A DNA stretch of 36,553 nucleotides, taken from assembly GCA_035511515.1 (NCBI GenBank), contig DATKFG010000116.1, positions 1 to 36,553 of the forward strand, read 5' to 3'. Under the pieces are notes generated by a model. It did not search any database, was not told where the DNA came from, and worked only from the letters and a program-made list of their open reading frames with translations. The stretch's first letter is position 1. Every line of letters starts with the position of its first letter. Source of the DNA: VBCK01 sp035511515 (GTDB lineage: Bacteria; Pseudomonadota; Gammaproteobacteria; Burkholderiales; Burkholderiaceae_F). Positions 32,381 through 36,553 of this stretch are shown here, piece after piece. Position numbers and translations under genes: made by a program.

Positions 32381-32932
32381 ATGTGGCCGATCATCCGGCA
32401 AATCGTGCGCACCGGCGTCGTCAGCGAGCCGCCGCCCGAGCCCGAAAGCGAGTGGCGCACCAACGTGCAGTGGATCCAGAGCGAGATCCTGCTCATCCTG
32501 GGCCGCGCGCTCACGATCCGCCAGGTCGACGCGGGCTCCTGCAACGGCTGCGAGCTGGAGATTCATGCGCTCGCCAACCCGTACTACAACATCGAGGGCC
32601 TGGGCATCCGCTTCGTGGCCAGTCCACGCCACGCCGACCTGCTGCTGGTCACCGGGCCGGTGTCGCGCCACATGCGCATCGCGCTGGAACGGACCTACGA
32701 GGCAACGCCCGAGCCGCGGCTAGTGGTGGCGGTGGGCGACTGCGGCTGCACCGGCGGCGTGTTCGGCGAAAGCTACGCCAGCTGCGGCCGGGTGGCCAAC
32801 GTGATTCCGGTGGACGTTGCGGTTCCCGGCTGCCCGCCCACGCCGATCGATCTGCTCCGGGGCATCCTGGCAGCGGTCAACCAGCGCGTTCCGGCCTCGC
32901 TGTCGACCCGACCCGGGAGCCTGGGTCTATGA
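32381..32932 (+). CDS. hyfI: HyfI-like small subunit (NuoB family, [4Fe-4S])
   Basis: 183 residues. The NuoB/hydrogenase small-subunit cluster ligands are kept: Cys54 and Cys57 (GSCNGCELE), Cys121 (GDCGC) and Cys151 (VPGCPPTP), matching the N2-type proximal cluster. This subunit would sit against the HyfG homologue, so an iron-sulphur centre persists although the nickel site is gone. ATG at 32381 is preceded by GGATCTCTGAC, a weak ribosome-binding site. Its stop overlaps the pyruvate carboxylase start (ATGA, 32929-32932). Confidence 0.92.
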   Translation: MWPIIRQIVRTGVVSEPPPEPESEWRTNVQWIQSEILLILGRALTIRQVDAGSCNGCELEIHALANPYYNIEGLGIRFVASPRHADLLLVTGPVSRHMRIALERTYEATPEPRLVVAVGDCGCTGGVFGESYASCGRVANVIPVDVAVPGCPPTPIDLLRGILAAVNQRVPASLSTRPGSLGL

Positions 32933-35900
32933 AGCGGATTCGCTCGCTGCTGGTGGCCAATCGCAGCGAGATCGCGATCCGGGTTTTCCGCGCGGCCACC
33001 GAGCTGGGCATCCGGACGGTGGCCGTGTTCGCCAACGAGGACCGCTTCAGCCTGCACCGGTTCAAGGCCGATGAGTCCTACCTGGTCGGCGCGGGTCTGA
33101 AGCCGATCGCCGCCTACCTGGATATCGCCGAGGTGCTGCGCGTGGCGCGCGAAGCCGGCGTCGATGCGATTCACCCCGGGTACGGATTCCTGTCCGAGAA
33201 CCCGCAGTTCGCAGCCGCTTGTGAAGACGCCGGCCTCGTCTTCATCGGCCCGTCGCCCCAGGTGCTGAACACGATGGGCAACAAAGTCGCCGCGCGCAAG
33301 CTGGCCACCGCCAGCGCCGTGCCGGTGGTTCCGGCCACCGACGCGCTGCCGCCGGATCTGCAGGCTGCACTGCGCGAGGCGCGCGCGGTCGGTTACCCGC
33401 TGATGCTGAAGGCGAGCTGGGGTGGAGGCGGTCGCGGCATGCGCGTGATCGAATCCGAGGACGATCTGGTGTCGCACTTCGACGCCGCCCGCCGCGAGGC
33501 GCTGGCTGCCTTCGGCAGTGACGAGGTGTACCTGGAGCGGCTGGTGCGGCGCGCCCGCCACGTCGAGGTGCAGATCCTGGGCGACCGGCACGGCAACCTG
33601 GTGCACCTTTACGAACGGGACTGCTCCGTGCAGCGGCGCAACCAGAAGGTGGTGGAGCGGGCCCCGGCGCCGTACTTGGACCCGGCCGCTCGGCAATCGC
33701 TGTGCGAGGCGGCGCTGCGCCTGGCGCGCGCGGCTCAATTCACGCACGCCGGCACGGTCGAATTCCTGATGGACGCCGACAGCGGCGCGTTCTACTTCAT
33801 CGAAGTCAACCCGCGCATCCAGGTCGAGCACACGGTGACCGAGCAGATCACCGGCGTGGACATCGTCAAGGCCCAGATCCGCGTGTCCGAGGGCGGCCGC
33901 ATCGGCGCGGGCGACTCGCTGCTGCCGGCCCAGAACGCCATCAGCATCAATGGGCACGCGGTCCAGTGCCGCATTACCACCGAAGACCCCGAAAAGGGCT
34001 TCGCGCCCGACTATGGCCGGATCACGGCTTACCGCAGCGCTGCTGGATTCGGTCTGCGGCTGGACGGCGGCACTGCCTATACGGGCGCCGTCATCACGCC
34101 GTTTTACGACTCGCTGCTGGTGAAAGTGACCGCCTGGGGTCACACCGTGGAGGAGTCGATCGCACGGATGCACCGGGCGCTGGGTGAATTCCGGATCCGT
34201 GGCGTCACCTCGAACCTGCAGTTCCTGGAAAACGTGATCGCCCACCCGCTGTTTCGACAGGGCGAGTGCACCACCCGCTTCATCGACGCGACCCCGGAAC
34301 TGTTCAAATTCCAGGCGCGACGCGACCGCGCCACCAGGCTGCTGCGCTTCCTGGGCGACGTGGCCGTCAACGGCAATTCCGAGATGAAAGGCCGCACGCC
34401 GCCGACGCTGCCGCTGGCGCGGCCGGTGGTCCCGGCGTACGACCGATCCGCACCCATCCCGCCGGGCGCGCGCGACCGCCTGCGCGAGCTCGGTGCGGAT
34501 GCCTTTGCGCGCTGGATGCGCGAGCAGCCGCGCGTGCTGCTCACCGACACCACGATGCGCGATGCGCACCAGTCGCTGTTCGCCACGCGCATGCGCACCG
34601 CCGACATGACGGAGATCGCGCCGTACTACGCGCGCAAGCTGGCCGGCCTGTTCTCGGTCGAGTGCTGGGGCGGGGCCACGTTCGACGTGGCGATGCGCTT
34701 CCTGAAGGAGGATCCGTGGGAGAGGCTGGCACGGCTGCGTGAAGCGATGCCGAACCTGATTCTGCAGGTGCTGGTGCGCGGTGCCAACGCGGTCGGATAC
34801 ACCACCTACCCCGACAACGTGGTGCGCTATTTCGTGCAGCAGTCGGCCGCGCATGGCATCGACCTGTTCCGCGTGTTCGACTCGATGAACTGGATCGAGA
34901 ACACCCGCGTGACGGTCGATGCGGTGCTGGAGGCGGGCGCCTTGTGCGAAGCGTCCATGTGCTACACGGCCGATGTGTTCGACCCCGGCCGGCCCAAGTT
35001 CGGCCTGAGCTACTACCTGAACCTGGCGCGCCAGATCGAGCGCACCGGGGCGCACATCCTGTGCATCAAGGACATGGCCGGCGTGTGCCGGCCGCGGGCG
35101 GCGCGCGAACTGGTGCGCGCTCTGAAGCAGGAAGTGGGCATGCCGATCCACTTCCACACGCACGACACCTCGGGCATGTCGGCGGCCAGCGTGCTGGCCG
35201 CGGTCGAGGCCGGTGCCCACGCGGTGGACGGCGCGATCGATTCGATGTCGGGCCTGACCTCCCAGCCGAACCTGGGCGCGATCGTCGCCGCGCTGGCCGG
35301 CACCGAGCAAATGCCGGAGGCCGATCCCGAGACTTTGCAACAGGTGTCCCACTACTGGGAAGGCGTACGGCGGCTGTACGCTCCGTTCGAGCCGGATCTG
35401 CGCGCACCCACTTCCGATGTGTACCGGCACGAAATGCCCGGCGGGCAGTACACCAACCTGCGCGAGCAGGCGCGCGCGATGGGGCTGGATCACCGCTGGC
35501 CCGAGGTCTCGCAGGCCTACGCACAGGTCAACCGGATGTTCGGCGACATCGTGAAAGTGACCCCAACGTCCAAGGTCGTCGGCGACATGGCCCTGTTCAT
35601 GGTGGCCAACGATCTGACCGAGCGGGATGTGCAGGATCCCGGCCGCGGGATCAACTTTCCGGACTCGGTGGTGGCCCTGTTCAAGGGTGAGCTCGGGCTG
35701 TCCCCGGAGGGCTTTCCGGCCGAGTTGCAGAAGAAGATCCTGAAGGGCCAGGCGCCGCTCGCCCGCCGCGCCGGCGAGCTGCTGCCCCAGGTCGACCTGG
35801 CCGCGGCCCGCAGCGAGCTGGAGGCGCACATCGGGCGCCAGCCCAGCGATACGGACCTGGCCTCCTACCTGATGTATCCGAAGGTGTTCCGCGATTTCGC

Positions 35901-36378
35901 GGAACACGAGCGCACCTACGGCGACGTTTCGCGACTGCCGACGTCGGCCTTCTTCTACGGCCTGCACGACCGGGAGGAGATCGCCGTCTCGATCGACAAG
36001 GGCAAGACGCTGATCGTGCGCCAGAGCGGGCGCAGCGATCAGCCTGACGACGAGGGACTGATCAAGGTCTTCTTCGAGCTGAACGGCCAGCCGCGCCTGA
36101 TGCGGGTTCCGCGCGAAGGCGCCGTGGCGCTGCGCCGCCACCCGAAGATCGACCCGGCCAATCCGGGACACATCGGCGCCCCGATGGCCGGCACGATCGT
36201 CACGGCCACGGTGCACGCCGGGCAGCGCATCACCAAGGGCACGCCGCTCGCATCTTTGGAGGCGATGAAGATGGAAACGGTGCTGTTCGCCGACCGCGAC
36301 GCGACCGTGGCGTCCGTTTACGTGAAGCCCGGCGACCAGGTCGAGGCCAAGGACCTGCTGATCGCGCTAAGCGTCTGA
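32929..36378 (+). CDS. pyc: pyruvate carboxylase
   Basis: 1149 residues, the full length of the single-chain enzyme. It carboxylates pyruvate with bicarbonate and ATP to oxaloacetate. Order: biotin carboxylase (1-450; SWGGGGRGMRV ATP loop, VEVQILGDRHGNLVHLYERDCS, FIEVNPRIQVEHTVTE), carboxyltransferase TIM barrel (about 525-800; LLTDTTMRDAHQSL, LFRVFDSMNW, PIHFHTHDTSGM), a tetramerisation region, and the biotinyl domain with EAMKMET (Lys1114). The ATG overlaps the hyfI stop by 4 bases (ATGA), so it is translationally coupled to the membrane complex. There is no sign of truncation. Confidence 0.96.
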   Translation: MKRIRSLLVANRSEIAIRVFRAATELGIRTVAVFANEDRFSLHRFKADESYLVGAGLKPIAAYLDIAEVLRVAREAGVDAIHPGYGFLSENPQFAAACEDAGLVFIGPSPQVLNTMGNKVAARKLATASAVPVVPATDALPPDLQAALREARAVGYPLMLKASWGGGGRGMRVIESEDDLVSHFDAARREALAAFGSDEVYLERLVRRARHVEVQILGDRHGNLVHLYERDCSVQRRNQKVVERAPAPYLDPAARQSLCEAALRLARAAQFTHAGTVEFLMDADSGAFYFIEVNPRIQVEHTVTEQITGVDIVKAQIRVSEGGRIGAGDSLLPAQNAISINGHAVQCRITTEDPEKGFAPDYGRITAYRSAAGFGLRLDGGTAYTGAVITPFYDSLLVKVTAWGHTVEESIARMHRALGEFRIRGVTSNLQFLENVIAHPLFRQGECTTRFIDATPELFKFQARRDRATRLLRFLGDVAVNGNSEMKGRTPPTLPLARPVVPAYDRSAPIPPGARDRLRELGADAFARWMREQPRVLLTDTTMRDAHQSLFATRMRTADMTEIAPYYARKLAGLFSVECWGGATFDVAMRFLKEDPWERLARLREAMPNLILQVLVRGANAVGYTTYPDNVVRYFVQQSAAHGIDLFRVFDSMNWIENTRVTVDAVLEAGALCEASMCYTADVFDPGRPKFGLSYYLNLARQIERTGAHILCIKDMAGVCRPRAARELVRALKQEVGMPIHFHTHDTSGMSAASVLAAVEAGAHAVDGAIDSMSGLTSQPNLGAIVAALAGTEQMPEADPETLQQVSHYWEGVRRLYAPFEPDLRAPTSDVYRHEMPGGQYTNLREQARAMGLDHRWPEVSQAYAQVNRMFGDIVKVTPTSKVVGDMALFMVANDLTERDVQDPGRGINFPDSVVALFKGELGLSPEGFPAELQKKILKGQAPLARRAGELLPQVDLAAARSELEAHIGRQPSDTDLASYLMYPKVFRDFAEHERTYGDVSRLPTSAFFYGLHDREEIAVSIDKGKTLIVRQSGRSDQPDDEGLIKVFFELNGQPRLMRVPREGAVALRRHPKIDPANPGHIGAPMAGTIVTATVHAGQRITKGTPLASLEAMKMETVLFADRDATVASVYVKPGDQVEAKDLLIALSV

Positions 36379-36411
36379 CTGCCTCACCCGAGGCTGCCTT
36401 CGGCGCCGCGG

Positions 36412-36502
36412 CCCTCACCCCCGATCACCTGCTGTTTCCCGTCTACGCAGTGGCGACCGATCGCCCCTCGCCCGCGCAGCGGGAGAGGGGCGGGGGTGAG
36501 GG
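36412..36502. repeat. MITE-like element, inverted copy of the one at 32232
   Basis: 91 bp with an 11-bp terminal inverted repeat CCCTCACCCCC/GGGGGTGAGGG. The middle (CAGCAGGTGATC on the minus strand, then GTCGCCACTGCGTAGACGGG) is the same unit as at 32281-32312, inverted. The IS110 target in this copy reads CTCACCCC-CG-CCCCTCTCCC: the CT core is altered to CG. It begins 33 bases past the pyruvate carboxylase stop. Confidence 0.85.
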
Positions 36503-36553
36503 AGTCAGCGCGGGCGCGCGTTTTTTGCCGCGCCGGCGGGCGCGTCAGGGGCG

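Noticed and set aside
25537..32932. Annotation as a formate hydrogenlyase or hydrogenase 4
   Set aside because: The large subunit has no nickel cysteines, and ferredoxin subunits, formate dehydrogenase and maturation genes are absent.
27655..36216. Very long alternative frames over the hyf-pyc operon (27655-30684 plus; 28016-30226 and 32773-36216 minus)
   Set aside because: They overlap well-recognised genes on the other strand or in another frame and give low-complexity Arg/Gln/His/Gly-rich products. They come from high GC3.

Overview
The window is GC-rich DNA from a Gram-negative bacterium. The evidence is TonB/ExbB/ExbD, an LpxO-like lipid A hydroxylase, two lipoprotein signals and a YqjD/YqjE/YqjK set. 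The gene content fits Pseudomonadota, probably a beta- or gammaproteobacterium; I cannot name the species. Genes are closely packed, and a family of palindromic, REP/MITE-like repeats (core CCCCTCTCCCGC-TGC-GCGGGNGAGGGG) occupies the gaps.

Layout. 1-1258: an IS110-group insertion sequence (transposase on the minus strand) that has split one of these repeats exactly at a CT dinucleotide; its 5' non-coding end has the layout of a bridge RNA, with donor and target guides that match both junctions. 1285-5010: a minus-strand operon tonB-exbB-exbD-exbD-TPR. 5255-8236: a prolyl-4-hydroxylase-like dioxygenase divergent from a succinate-semialdehyde dehydrogenase, then a small exported protein. 8518-14450: a sedolisin (S53) peptidase, a tRNA-Gly(CCC), and a large subtilisin-type (S8) peptidase enclosed between the tRNA and a second copy of the tRNA 3' half, which looks like a decayed integration site. 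A 98-bp fragment of a protein kinase gene lies directly behind the intact tRNA. 15049-21696: a lipoprotein, a kinase-HDOD-GAF fusion protein and a large exported protein of unknown function. 21764-25367: LpxO-like hydroxylase, yqjK/yqjE/yqjD-like genes, trmB and sodC.

25537-36378: a plus-strand operon encoding a hydrogenase-4/complex I-like membrane complex (HyfB, HyfC, HyfE, HyfF, HyfG, HyfI homologues) followed, with a 4-base start/stop overlap, by a full-length pyruvate carboxylase. All four nickel-binding cysteines of the HyfG-like large subunit are replaced (Ser218, Ser221, Ser512, Gly515) and no ferredoxin-type subunit is encoded, so this should not be called a hydrogenase. It resembles the energy-converting-hydrogenase-related (Ehr) complexes. 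Its coupling to a bicarbonate-consuming carboxylase is the most interesting metabolic feature here.

The two strongest leads are (i) the IS110 element, whose guide RNA can be read from sequence and which targets the host's own repeat family, and (ii) the nickel-less Hyf-like complex coupled to pyruvate carboxylase.
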